From: DASZXJ01 sp035545895
Lineage (GTDB): Bacteria > Planctomycetota > Phycisphaerae > Tepidisphaerales > Tepidisphaeraceae
Assembly: GCA_035545895.1 (NCBI GenBank)
Contig: DASZXJ010000189.1
Span: 1 to 30,415 of the forward strand
DNA: 30,415 nt
Direction of reading: 5' to 3'
The position numbers were made by a program, and so were the translations under genes. A model generated the notes under the pieces. The model saw nothing but the letters and a program-made list of their open reading frames with translations. It did no database searches and had not been told where the DNA came from. Positions within the stretch are counted from its first letter, which is position 1, and every line of letters starts with the position of its first letter. Of the stretch, positions 1 to 8,024 are shown piece after piece.

Positions 1-68
1 ATTAGTAAACCGTTGTATCAAAGCGGTTTATATTCATAAAATCGCCGATCTTTTGCCTTGGCCAAGCG

Positions 69-74
69 TATAAT
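69..74 (+). promoter_or_regulatory. Perfect TATAAT -10 box upstream of the DinD-like gene
   Basis: A perfect TATAAT lies 15 bases before the ATG at 90. No convincing -35 box sits at the usual spacing. A 7-base inverted repeat (TAAACCG at 6-12, CGGTTTA at 24-30) lies just upstream and could be the end of a preceding transcript or an operator. Confidence 0.35.
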
Positions 75-89
75 TTTATTGGTGACATT

Positions 90-677
90 ATGGAAATGAC
101 CATCGATAAACAGGATAAACCCCAACTCAGCAAGCAAGCCCAGCGGTGGCTGGTCAAACTGGGTAAACAATGGCTTGCGGAATCGCAACATCCGGAATTG
201 GCGCTTTTGCGGGCGCGGGAGACTTATGAGCAGCGAGGATATTCGCGGCAATGGATCGATCATCGGCTGCGCGGGCTGAGCGCGCGGCAGGAATTGACGG
301 CTGCGTGGAACCGGCTGGGCGCTGCGGGGGAGGATTATCGCAATCTGACCAATGAGCTGTTTAAGTCGGCGTTTGGCATGGATGTGGAAAGCTATCGTCG
401 TTACAAGGGATTGACCGACGATCACGATCATTTGCGGGATTTCATGACGGATCTGGAACTGTCGCTGGTGAGTCTGGCGGAGACGACAGCGGCGGTGTTT
501 CATCGCGATCGGCCGGGTGAAGGAATCGACAAGCTGCTCGCCGACGTAAAAGACGCCGGCGCGGTGGTGGCGGGGACGATCCGCGAGATCGAAGCGCGCA
601 GCGGCCGACCCGTGCGCGCGGGAAAACCCCTGGGCCAGCCCGCGCAAGCCCCGGTAGTGCCCGTCAAAGCCGCATAA
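90..677 (+). CDS. DinD/BRO C-terminal-like protein, 195 aa
   Basis: The central part (about residues 45-175) resembles the C-terminal half of DinD/BRO-type proteins. It shows the succession RGLSARQELTAAWNR, LTNELFKSAFGMDVESYRR, a HLRDFMTDLELSLVSLAE stretch, then a lysine/glycine-poor tail with VVAGTIREIEARSG. In relatives I recall, this region reads 'RDHMTDLELAL...GEATT' and 'GGKVAGNARKEIE'. The DNA-binding BRO-N domain that usually precedes it is absent: the frame is open upstream only to a stop at 6-8 and those residues look non-coding. The ATG at 90 has a weak GGTGA ahead of it. DinD is SOS-induced and reported to modulate RecA filaments in E. coli; whether this shorter protein does so is unknown. 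It stands alone, 200 bases before dxs. The family call is from memory of motifs, not a search. Confidence 0.6.
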   Translation: MEMTIDKQDKPQLSKQAQRWLVKLGKQWLAESQHPELALLRARETYEQRGYSRQWIDHRLRGLSARQELTAAWNRLGAAGEDYRNLTNELFKSAFGMDVESYRRYKGLTDDHDHLRDFMTDLELSLVSLAETTAAVFHRDRPGEGIDKLLADVKDAGAVVAGTIREIEARSGRPVRAGKPLGQPAQAPVVPVKAA

Positions 678-790
678 CCGGCAATTTTCGCGCGGTTCCT
701 TCTCCAGATTCCCATTTTGACACTTATTTAGGCTGAAAGTCCTGAAACCCTAGGCATGGGCCTCTGTTTGCTTATGATGAGAGGCGAGAA

Positions 791-855
791 ATTGTGGATT
801 TCGAAATGCGGAATGCGGAATTAAATCCGAATTCCGAAATCCGCGTTCCGAAATA
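791..855. repeat. Phrase repeat of GGAATGCGGAATT / ATTCCGAAATCC words in the dxs leader
   Basis: The stretch consists of overlapping variants of short words such as ATTTCGAAATGCGGAATGCGG and, after a short centre, AATCCGAATTCCGAAATCCG. The halves are imperfect reverse complements, so the transcript could fold into a hairpin ending a few bases before the dxs ribosome-binding site. Similar words recur at 15828-15871 and 26371-26412. Confidence 0.7.
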
Positions 856-879
856 GTTCCTCCGGAGGTCTGTCAGAAG

Positions 880-2829
880 ATGTCGTCAATGTTGGATCAG
901 ATCACCACGCCGGCCGACTTGCGCAAGTTTTCGATTGAACAGTTGGCGCCTTTGGCGCAGGAAATCCGGGAACGCATCTTCACAGCCGTCAGCACCAATG
1001 GGGGGCATTTGTCCTCCAACCTGGGCGTGGTCGAACTAGCCCTTGCCTTGCATTACGTCTATGACTTTGGCCCGTATCCACAGGGGCCGGACCGATTGCT
1101 TTGGGATGTGGGACATCAGTGCTATGCCCACAAGATGCTCACCGGGCGGGCCAATCAATTTCAGCAATTGCGTAAAAAGGGATCGGTTGGCGGATTTCCG
1201 TCGCCGGTGGAATCGCCTTATGACCTGTTTGCCGTCGGCCACGCGGGCACGGCAATTTCGACCGCGGTGGGCATGGCCCGGGGCGACCAGCATCTTAAGA
1301 AAGACAGCTTTGTCGTGGCGGTGGTCGGCGATGCTTCCATCGTCAATGGAATGGCCTTTGAAGGTCTTAACAATGCCGGCACGCTCAAACGGCAGATGCT
1401 CATCGTCCTGAACGACAACGGCATGAGCATTTCGCAGCCTCAAGGCGCGATGGCGCACTATCTCGAGCGCGTGCGCGTTTCGACGACCTACGAGGAATTC
1501 AAAAAGCTGAGCAAGAAGTTGGTGCATGAACTGCCCGACAGCATCAGCACGCGAATCGAATTTTTGTGGCATCACTTCAAGGAAGGCGTGAAGAGCACGT
1601 TCTGGCCGGGACAAATCTTCGAAGCAGTGGGCATCAAATACATCGGCCCGCTGGATGGGCACGATCTGCCCGGGCTGATCAACATGCTCGGCGAGATCAA
1701 GCACGTGCAGGCGCCGGTGCTGCTGCACATCAAGACGGTGAAAGGCCATGGCTACGAAGTCGCCGCCGCCGAACCGACCAAGATGCACAGCCCGTCATCG
1801 TTTACGGTGAACGGCGATCAGGTGGAGATCAAGAAAAGCCAGGGCAAGAGTTGGACGACGGCCTATGCCGACGCCATGATCGAGCTGGCCAAGAGTGATT
1901 CGCGCGTGGTTGCGCTGACGGCCGCCATGCCGGACGGCACGGGCCTGTCGAAATTTGGAAAAGTGTTCCCGGATCGTTTTTACGACACGGGCATTTGCGA
2001 ATCGCATTTGGTGGGCATGGCTGCGGGCATGGCCAAGAGCGGGTTGCGGCCGTTCGCGGCGATTTATTCGACCTTCATCCAACGCGGCTTTGACCAGGTC
2101 TGGCAGGAAGTGGTTTTGAACGGTCTGCCCGTGGTTTTTTGCATCGACCGCGCCGGCTTTGTCGGCGACGACGGAGCCGTCCATCACGGATTCATGGACC
2201 AGGCCTTTTTGCGTCCCATGCCGACCATGGTGTTGATGGCGCCAAGTGATGAAGCCGAGCTTGGCCGGGCGCTGCGGTTTGCACTGTCGCTCGATGTGCC
2301 CAGCGCTGTTCGATATCCGCGCGACAATGTGCCGGCAACTAATTTTGAAGAGACCATCGATCCGTCCCTGCGCGGCGACGCCAAGCGCGAATGGGTTTTG
2401 GGAACAAGTCGCGTGTTGCGAGAGGGTGAGGATGCAACCCTGATCGTTTATGGCGCGTTGGCCGAAAGCGCCATGCAGGCAGCCAAGCTATTGGAGGCCG
2501 AGAGAGTCGATCTTCAAGTCATCGACGCCCGATTCTGCAAGCCATTGGACGAAGCGATGCTCAGGCGAACGCTTCGCAGCGGACATCCGGTGTTTACGCT
2601 GGAAGATCATTCGCTGCAAAATGGATTCGGCTCGGCGATGGCGGAATTTGCGGTAGCCCACGGTTTGCCAACCGATCATCTCACGCACCTGGGCATGCCC
2701 GATCGATTGATCGCGCACGCATCGCGCGTTCAGCAACTGGCGGAGACCGGCTTGAACGCCGAGGGGATTGTCGGCCACATTCTAAAAGTTAAACTTGACC
2801 TTATTGAAGCAAGGAAAGTTTCGGCATGA
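880..2829 (+). CDS. dxs: 1-deoxy-D-xylulose-5-phosphate synthase
   Basis: The enzyme condenses pyruvate and glyceraldehyde 3-phosphate into DXP, the first step of the MEP isoprenoid pathway, using thiamine diphosphate and magnesium. At 649 aa it has full family length. Visible hallmarks are the N-terminal GGHLSSNLG with His43, WDVGHQCYAHKMLTGR, the ThDP motif near residue 150 (GDASIVNGMAFEGLNNAG), KGHGYE, the catalytic Glu374 in GICESHLVGMAAG, and the transketolase C-terminal block with HSLQNGFGSAMAEF. The ThDP motif reads GDAS where many Dxs have GDGA. The start is set by GGAGGT at 864-869. A phrase repeat occupies the leader. The stop overlaps the next gene as ATGA, implying translational coupling. 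ispA and xseB lie 4 kb away on the other strand. Confidence 0.97.
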   Translation: MSSMLDQITTPADLRKFSIEQLAPLAQEIRERIFTAVSTNGGHLSSNLGVVELALALHYVYDFGPYPQGPDRLLWDVGHQCYAHKMLTGRANQFQQLRKKGSVGGFPSPVESPYDLFAVGHAGTAISTAVGMARGDQHLKKDSFVVAVVGDASIVNGMAFEGLNNAGTLKRQMLIVLNDNGMSISQPQGAMAHYLERVRVSTTYEEFKKLSKKLVHELPDSISTRIEFLWHHFKEGVKSTFWPGQIFEAVGIKYIGPLDGHDLPGLINMLGEIKHVQAPVLLHIKTVKGHGYEVAAAEPTKMHSPSSFTVNGDQVEIKKSQGKSWTTAYADAMIELAKSDSRVVALTAAMPDGTGLSKFGKVFPDRFYDTGICESHLVGMAAGMAKSGLRPFAAIYSTFIQRGFDQVWQEVVLNGLPVVFCIDRAGFVGDDGAVHHGFMDQAFLRPMPTMVLMAPSDEAELGRALRFALSLDVPSAVRYPRDNVPATNFEETIDPSLRGDAKREWVLGTSRVLREGEDATLIVYGALAESAMQAAKLLEAERVDLQVIDARFCKPLDEAMLRRTLRSGHPVFTLEDHSLQNGFGSAMAEFAVAHGLPTDHLTHLGMPDRLIAHASRVQQLAETGLNAEGIVGHILKVKLDLIEARKVSA

Positions 2830-3328
2830 GTTCTCAGAATCGTTTCTTGGCTAACTCCAGATTGCTGCTATTTGCGGTTATTGGAGCGGTTGGTTATTTG
2901 CTTTTTGTCAATCTGGATTCCGAATCTTTTACCATTCGCACGATCAAGTCCGCGTTGGGTGATGATCCGCTTCCGGTGCGCCTTGTGATTTGGGATCAAA
3001 TGGATCACGTCGCTGATGAGCCGCGCGCAGCGCGGGATCAGGCAATTTGCTGGCGGATTTCCCTGATGCACGGGTGACCGATGAAAGACCAAGACAGATG
3101 ACATCGATGTTTTATTCTCGCGCGGTATATGCGCTGTGGCCGAAACGTATCTTCGCAACAGATGCATCCACCATTATCAACACGAGCACACAACTGGGCG
3201 CAACGACTTTGCCAACCGATGCCCGCTGGATGAACGAGCATGATATTCGAGCCGTCGTCCGGTTTCGCGCCGAACCTTATGGAGCGCGAATCGAAAGTAC
3301 AAACGTGAGGATCGATCCGCTTCAATGA
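2826..3328 (+). pseudogene. Small membrane-anchored protein, frameshifted
   Basis: The first segment (2826-3077) starts with an ATGA overlap on dxs and encodes a short basic N-terminus, one hydrophobic segment (residues 12-28) and the string LPVRLVIWDQMDHVADEP. Coding character then moves to another frame, which opens after stops at 3014-3019 and runs to 3328 (GNLLADFPDARVTDERP, then MFYSRAVYALWPKRIFATD). One missing base between about 3020 and 3074 would restore a single 167-aa protein. That protein ends in a second ATGA overlap with the following membrane gene, which supports the reconstruction. I do not recognise the family. The YALWPKRIF-like motif and position suggest a periplasmic partner of the downstream GT-C-like protein. 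A sequencing or assembly error is an alternative to true decay. Confidence 0.55.
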
Positions 3329-4708
3329 TCTGGCCATCTATCTATGTCGCTGTCATCGGAGTAAGCGGTTTTGCGCTGACAACAATATTCATCGAAGCAA
3401 AGAAAAAAACTCATATCGCCGAACTCATCGGCATGTCAGCGATGTTTGGCTGCGGAATTGTCCCCTCAGTAATGATTTGGCTTTCGATGTGCGGGCTAAA
3501 GCCAAGTCGGGCAATCATCTTATGCATTGGCATGGTATGTCTCGCAGCGATTGGATATCGATGGAAGATCGGGCGAATGCCTTCAATCAAGCGCCCGGCC
3601 GTTTTTCAGTTGAGATTTTACGATATCGCCTTGTGCGGGCTGGCAGTCTCGCTGATTACGATTCAGCTTGCATGCGTGCTTTCTGTCGCGATCAAGTTGC
3701 CCGTGCTCGATATCGACGGCTGGGCGATTTGGGGAACCAAGGCAAAAGTTTTGTATTACGAGCCGCTGCATCCGACACCGGCGTATTTTCATGATTTGTC
3801 TTTGAGTTACAGTCACCTGGATTATCCGCTGATTGTTCCCATGCTCTGGACTGGCCAAATGGTCGCGAGCGGAAACGTGGATGATCCGACCAACAAAGCG
3901 GTGGTGCTTATTCCGTTGCTCGGAGCAATGCTGCTTCTTTACGCTGTCGCACGCGAAGGCTTAACACCCGCCCGCGCCGCACTGATCGTATCGCTTTTTG
4001 CAGGTGCGCCTGCGATGTCGCGGTGGAGTGGCCAAGGACAGGCCGACATGGTAATCGCGGCTTTCATCTTGGCTGCCACAATCTGGTTCATGAGGTGGAT
4101 ACGCGATCGACATCCGCGAAATGCGATTGCCACCGGTTTCTTTATTGCGATTGCAGCATCAACCAAATTAGAGGGAAAGGTTCTATACTTTTCGATCCTA
4201 GGTTATGCGATTCTGAGTATGTTATGGACCTTAATCTTCAATCGCTCGGTGAAGCCGACCATCGGCGGCATTGTGCTAATACTGGTTTCCGCTTTGCTTA
4301 TCATGTGGTCCGTGGCTGCTTTGGAGTCGCGATCTGCCACATACACACGAAGATTACGGCTCTCGAATATCTGCCTCAACAATAGTAGATGGACTGCGGC
4401 ACATGTCGCAATTGATTGACCTAATGGGCGAACAAATCCGCATAATGTCATGGATTCCGGTCATCATTGTTGCGCTGCTTGCCGCCGTGATCGGCTGGAA
4501 TGGTTGGACGCGACCTGATGTGCGCGCAGGATGGTTTATCCTCTTTGTACAGTTGGCAGCTTACTCAATTGTATATCTGATTACGCCATGGGAACTGCCG
4601 GTTCTGATCCCAATCACCGCGCCCAGGTTGATGCTTCAAGTCACGCCGCTTGCGATGCTCCTCGTAGCAATGCATTGGAGCGCTGCCGAATCTGAGCCGA
4701 TCAAATAG
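3325..4708 (+). pseudogene. Polytopic membrane protein, GT-C-like, with a +1 frameshift
   Basis: The frame from 3325 encodes many hydrophobic helices and a loop reading WAIWGTKAKVLYYEPLHP followed by SHLDYPLIVPMLW, a pattern I associate with GT-C-fold lipid-linked sugar transferases and related uncharacterised membrane proteins. Near 4300 the frame degenerates and ends at 4419. The +1 frame continues convincingly with PWLLWSRDLPHTHEDYGSRI, then at least two more helices to 4708. Deleting a single base such as T4309 joins the two into a 460-aa protein (LLIM-W-PWLLWSRDL). The substrate is not predictable. It is coupled to the preceding gene by ATGA and is the second broken gene in a row after dxs. 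Sequencing error versus real pseudogene cannot be decided here. Confidence 0.65.
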
Positions 4709-4714
4709 TTCCCC

Positions 4715-6166
4715 TTATTGCAGCAGCCACTGAATCGCATCTTCCAATTGGTCATTTACGATCAGGATATGTCCGGCAAAGTCAATGCTGCGCAATTCGA
4801 CGGGCAGGTTGGCGGCTTGCGCTTGTTGAACGGCAGCGCGCGCCTGATTGGGCGCAAAGATCGGATTCGCTTGGCCGCAATAGACGCGCACGCGCGGCAG
4901 TTTTTTCGCGCCACCGAAATCGCCGCCGCTGAACAGCGCGATCGCGGCGATCTTTTCCGGGTTGCGGGCAGCCAGTTGGATCGCGACGTTGGCGCCCCAG
5001 GCGTGGCCGATGATGTAAATCCTCGCCAGATCGATCGCATAAATGCTGGACATCGCGCTGATGATGCCGTCCAAGCCCGCCAGATTGTTATTCAACCAGA
5101 CTGCATTGGGGGCAGCGATTACAAATCCATATTGGTCCGCCAGCTTTTTGATTCGTCCACGACCGGCGGATTCGAAGAAGTAGCTTTCGTCCTCACCGCC
5201 GCCCTGGAGCGCGATCACCAGTGGCAACGGCTTGTGCTGTCGGACTTGCGCGGGCGCGTAGACCCGCGCGGGGATTTGCATTTGGCCGGCAAGAATAGCG
5301 CGCCACCAGTCACCCACGCGCTCGCCATATGGATTGCGTCCCATGGCGATCGATTCGGATTCGGATTGCACCTGCCGCGAGAGTTCCAGCGTATCAGCCA
5401 GGTATCTGGCGGAATTGTTGTCATCCGGTTGATCGTTCAGCAGCACATTTCGCGACAGGCACGCCGCCAGCGCTTGGCGCATATCAACACTATCCGGCAC
5501 GAATTCGCCCAGGCGGCGCTGATTGCCGTTTCGAACCACGTTAAGCGGTGCTTCGACAACCGGCCAGCTATCGATTGGATAATGTTCGCCGGTGGAAGTC
5601 ACCAGTTCGACGAGATGTTTTCCCATCGCCACTGAAGGCCCGCCACGTGCGATGGAAAATGGTGGGCCCTGCGCTTCGATTCGCACGGGAACATCCAGCA
5701 GCGCATCGGATTGCGGCGCATCAGCGCGAATAATCAGGTGCAGATCCACCGGCAAAGGAATATCGGTCGGATACATGCGGGCAATGCGAATGCGCATGAT
5801 GCCCGGCCGGCTTCGCAACGCGACTGCCGGAGCGATTCTTACCTGTAACGAATGAATCAGCGCCGCCATGGCAGGGTCTTTTGCCGCCGGCGCGATGCGG
5901 TCGGTCAATTCGTTTAATGCCTGGATGGCTTCAGGTTTTTTCGCGTTGAAATAGAGTGAAAATGCCTCGTCGAAAGCTCGATGAATGCGTGCCCGCGCGT
6001 TGTCGTCGTCGGGCGGATGCGCCAGATACGCATCTTCGAAGCGAAGTTCGGCAATCGTAAAGTCGCGGCGATTGATCGTGACCGCCGGCACCGGCTGGGT
6101 CGCGGGACCCGCCCCCAGCAAAGCCAGCAATCCAAACAAAGGGATAAATCGTTTTAAGGTGTTCAT
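4715..6166 (-). CDS. Exported alpha/beta-hydrolase-fold protein, catalytically degenerate
   Basis: The 483-aa protein begins with a signal peptide (MNTLKRFIPLFGLLALLGAG). A longer in-frame start at 6304 exists, but the signal peptide and a GAGGA upstream favour 6166. About 290 N-terminal residues are family-unknown. The C-terminal domain looks like the esterase/PHB-depolymerase type of alpha/beta hydrolase: PLPLVIALQGGGEDESYFFE, YGFVIAAPNAVW, IYIIGHAWGANVAIQLAARN, and a terminal FAGHILIV. The nucleophile elbow normally reads G-x-S-x-G; here it is GHAWG with Ala389 (codon at 5000-5002). The acid position reads GQANPIF with no aspartate. Only the histidine looks intact. The protein is therefore probably a non-catalytic binding protein, or its active site differs. 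It converges with the upstream membrane gene, 6 bases away. Confidence 0.8.
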   Translation of the reverse strand: MNTLKRFIPLFGLLALLGAGPATQPVPAVTINRRDFTIAELRFEDAYLAHPPDDDNARARIHRAFDEAFSLYFNAKKPEAIQALNELTDRIAPAAKDPAMAALIHSLQVRIAPAVALRSRPGIMRIRIARMYPTDIPLPVDLHLIIRADAPQSDALLDVPVRIEAQGPPFSIARGGPSVAMGKHLVELVTSTGEHYPIDSWPVVEAPLNVVRNGNQRRLGEFVPDSVDMRQALAACLSRNVLLNDQPDDNNSARYLADTLELSRQVQSESESIAMGRNPYGERVGDWWRAILAGQMQIPARVYAPAQVRQHKPLPLVIALQGGGEDESYFFESAGRGRIKKLADQYGFVIAAPNAVWLNNNLAGLDGIISAMSSIYAIDLARIYIIGHAWGANVAIQLAARNPEKIAAIALFSGGDFGGAKKLPRVRVYCGQANPIFAPNQARAAVQQAQAANLPVELRSIDFAGHILIVNDQLEDAIQWLLQ

Positions 6167-6203
6167 CAGGATTCTTTTGTCCTCATGCTCCGGTCTCGCC
6201 GTA

Positions 6204-6221
6204 GTTGCAGTGAAATGCAAC
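6204..6221. promoter_or_regulatory. Inverted repeat in a divergent intergenic region
   Basis: GTTGCA and TGCAAC arms flank a 6-base centre (GTGAAA) in the 91-base gap between two divergently transcribed genes. A TATACT at 6242-6247 could be the -10 box for the rightward gene. The symmetry would suit a shared operator, but no cognate regulator is adjacent. Confidence 0.3.
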
Positions 6222-6257
6222 ACATCGTGGCCGTCATCGCCTATACTGGCGGTGACT

Positions 6258-6743
6258 ATGAAATTAAACGTGCTTCCCTGGTTCTCGAACGGCCTGCAAT
6301 TCACATGTACTCAGTGCGGCAACTGCTGCACGGGCGGGCCGGGATATGTATGGATCAGTATCGACGAAATCGGGCGAGTTGCCAAGCATTTCAATCTCAC
6401 CCATCGCAAAGTGATCTCCAAATACTGCCGCAAGATCGGCAACCGGTATTCGCTGAAAGAGTTACGAAATCTTCGCGGTGAATATGACTGCATCTTTCTT
6501 CATGAGGAAAAAACCCCATATAAAAAAGGACAGGTTTCCCATACGCGAAGGACCTGCACCGCATATCCGGTTCGACCCTTGCAATGTCGCACCTGGCCAT
6601 TTTGGGATGGAAATTTAGCCAGCCCCCAAGCCTGGAAGCGCGCATCGGAACATTGTCCGGGAATGGATCAGGGAAGGAAACATTTTTCACGGGAGCAAAT
6701 CGCTGCCTTGCGGGACGCGGAAGATTGGCCGGAATCTACGTAG
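6258..6743 (+). CDS. YkgJ-family cysteine-cluster protein
   Basis: The 161-aa protein has the family's CxxCxxCC signature near the start (FTCTQCGNCCTGGPG) and further conserved elements: VWISIDEI, RTCTAYPVRPLQCRTWPFW and a late cysteine in EHCPGM. Such proteins are thought to bind zinc or an Fe-S cluster; the function is not established. The frame is open much further upstream (to 5985), but that part is antisense to the neighbouring hydrolase gene. The ATG at 6258 directly precedes the domain. The protein is cytosolic by appearance, with no signal peptide or membrane segment. Confidence 0.85.
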   Translation: MKLNVLPWFSNGLQFTCTQCGNCCTGGPGYVWISIDEIGRVAKHFNLTHRKVISKYCRKIGNRYSLKELRNLRGEYDCIFLHEEKTPYKKGQVSHTRRTCTAYPVRPLQCRTWPFWDGNLASPQAWKRASEHCPGMDQGRKHFSREQIAALRDAEDWPEST

Positions 6744-6822
6744 CGGAATCCATATATGCAGCCGCGGAGAAGCCGTTTGCCGTGCTGATGGTTTTACTTT
6801 AATTGCAATTGAAGGGTCTTGT

Positions 6823-7728
6823 TCAGGTCTTGCGTTCGCCGACGAACCGCGCCAAAGTGCGCAGCGCATCGGCGTGGGAATCGAAACCGGCCAGCGAATC
6901 GATCGCCAAAACCAGTTGGCGGTCGGCCTCCGTGCGGCTTTGCTCGGGGCCTAGCAGGGCGGGGTAAGTATTCTTGCCACGGCCGGTGTCCTTGTGGGTG
7001 GCCTTGCCGAGTTGTTCGGGGGTTGAGGTCACATCGAGCAGGTCATCGACAATCTGAAACGCCAGTCCCAGGTGCCTGCCAAATTGAGTGAGGGAATGAA
7101 GTTGAGATTCGGTTGCGCCGGCGGCAATTGCGCCCAGGCGACAACTGCACGTCAGCAGGGCTCCGGTCTTGAGACGATGAACCTGCTGAAGCTGGTCCAG
7201 CGAGAGGGTCTGGTTTTCCCCGGCCATGTCGAGCACCTGCCCGCCGATCATGCCGGCTGCGCCGGTGGCGGCGGCGAGTTCGGCAACCAAAGGCCCGGCC
7301 AGGGGTTGGGCCGCGCGACGCGACAGCACGTCAAACGCCAGCGCGACCATCGCATCGCCGGCGAGGATCGCCATCGCTTCGCCGAAGACCTTGTGGCAGG
7401 TGGGTTTGCCCCGGCGAAGGTCGTCATCGTCCATCGCGGGAAGATCATCGTGAACCAGTGAAAAGCAGTGGATCAGTTCGATCGCGCAAGCGGCCGCCAG
7501 CGCCGACTCTTCGCTCGCCCCTTGCCCCTCACCCCTTGCCCCTTGTTTGCAGGCGGCGAACGATTCGAGCGTCAGGGTCGGCCTGAGGCGCTTGCCGCCG
7601 TCGAGCAGGCTATACGAAATCGCCTCGATCAGTTTCGCAGGGGCGGATGTTTGCGACGCGAGCAATTCCTGAAGCGCCTGCTGCACGACCTTGCCCTGGC
7701 GAGCGAGAATGGACCGGGCATCGTCCAT
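6823..7728 (-). CDS. ispA: Polyprenyl (probably farnesyl) diphosphate synthase
   Basis: This trans-prenyltransferase condenses isopentenyl diphosphate with allylic diphosphates. The first aspartate-rich motif is DDLPAMDDDD (residues 94-103) and the second DDLLD (residues 228-232) followed by GKATHKD. The two-residue insertion in the first motif and Phe at the fifth position before it match type II bacterial farnesyl diphosphate synthases. The protein is 301 aa. Residues 61-74 (KQGARGEGQGASEE) form an extra loop of roughly nine residues compared with E. coli IspA. It is encoded by a low-complexity GGGGCAAGGGG-type repeat, so a phrase repeat seems to have entered the gene without breaking it. 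The start overlaps the xseB stop by one base. Confidence 0.95.
   Translation of the reverse strand: MDDARSILARQGKVVQQALQELLASQTSAPAKLIEAISYSLLDGGKRLRPTLTLESFAACKQGARGEGQGASEESALAAACAIELIHCFSLVHDDLPAMDDDDLRRGKPTCHKVFGEAMAILAGDAMVALAFDVLSRRAAQPLAGPLVAELAAATGAAGMIGGQVLDMAGENQTLSLDQLQQVHRLKTGALLTCSCRLGAIAAGATESQLHSLTQFGRHLGLAFQIVDDLLDVTSTPEQLGKATHKDTGRGKNTYPALLGPEQSRTEADRQLVLAIDSLAGFDSHADALRTLARFVGERKT
7514..7545. repeat. CCCCTTGCCCCT phrase repeat inside ispA
   Basis: The plus strand carries tandem variants of CCCCTTGC and CCCCTCAC. Read on the minus strand they encode KQGARGEGQG in a surface loop of IspA. The composition differs sharply from the rest of the gene. Confidence 0.75.
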
Positions 7729-7988
7729 TATTCCTCGTCATCGCCCGAACCATCGTCCAGCGGTTCACTGCTGAGCCCGCCATCCGCAGCCTTGCCGAGC
7801 AGTTCGATCTGTTTTTCCGCCCGGCCAAGCACTTGCCGGCAGTGCTGAATGAGGAAGTTGCCCCGCTCGTACTTGGCGAGACTCTGCTCAAGCCCGATCT
7901 GTCCGGATTCGACATCCGAGAGAATCTGCTCCAGCTCGGCCAGCGCGTCTTCAAACGTCTTGGGAGGTGATTGCGGTTTCTTGGACAT
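7728..7988 (-). CDS. xseB: Exodeoxyribonuclease VII small subunit
   Basis: The 86-aa protein shows the XseB pattern: TFEDALAELEQILSDVESGQ, then GLEQSLAKYERGNFLIQHCR and LGRAEKQIELL, ending in an acidic tail. Several copies bind the large subunit XseA to form the single-strand-specific exonuclease VII. xseA is not in this window. The gene directly precedes ispA and overlaps it by one base (TAATG), the arrangement seen in many bacteria where xseB, ispA and dxs are neighbours. Confidence 0.95.
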   Translation of the reverse strand: MSKKPQSPPKTFEDALAELEQILSDVESGQIGLEQSLAKYERGNFLIQHCRQVLGRAEKQIELLGKAADGGLSSEPLDDGSGDDEE

Positions 7989-8024
7989 TAATGAGAACTA
8001 TAACGTCAAAGCGAGATGAGTTCC

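Noticed and set aside
4718..5635. 305-codon plus-strand frame
   Set aside because: It is antisense to the exported hydrolase-fold gene; the composition is unlike a folded protein and no ribosome-binding site is present.
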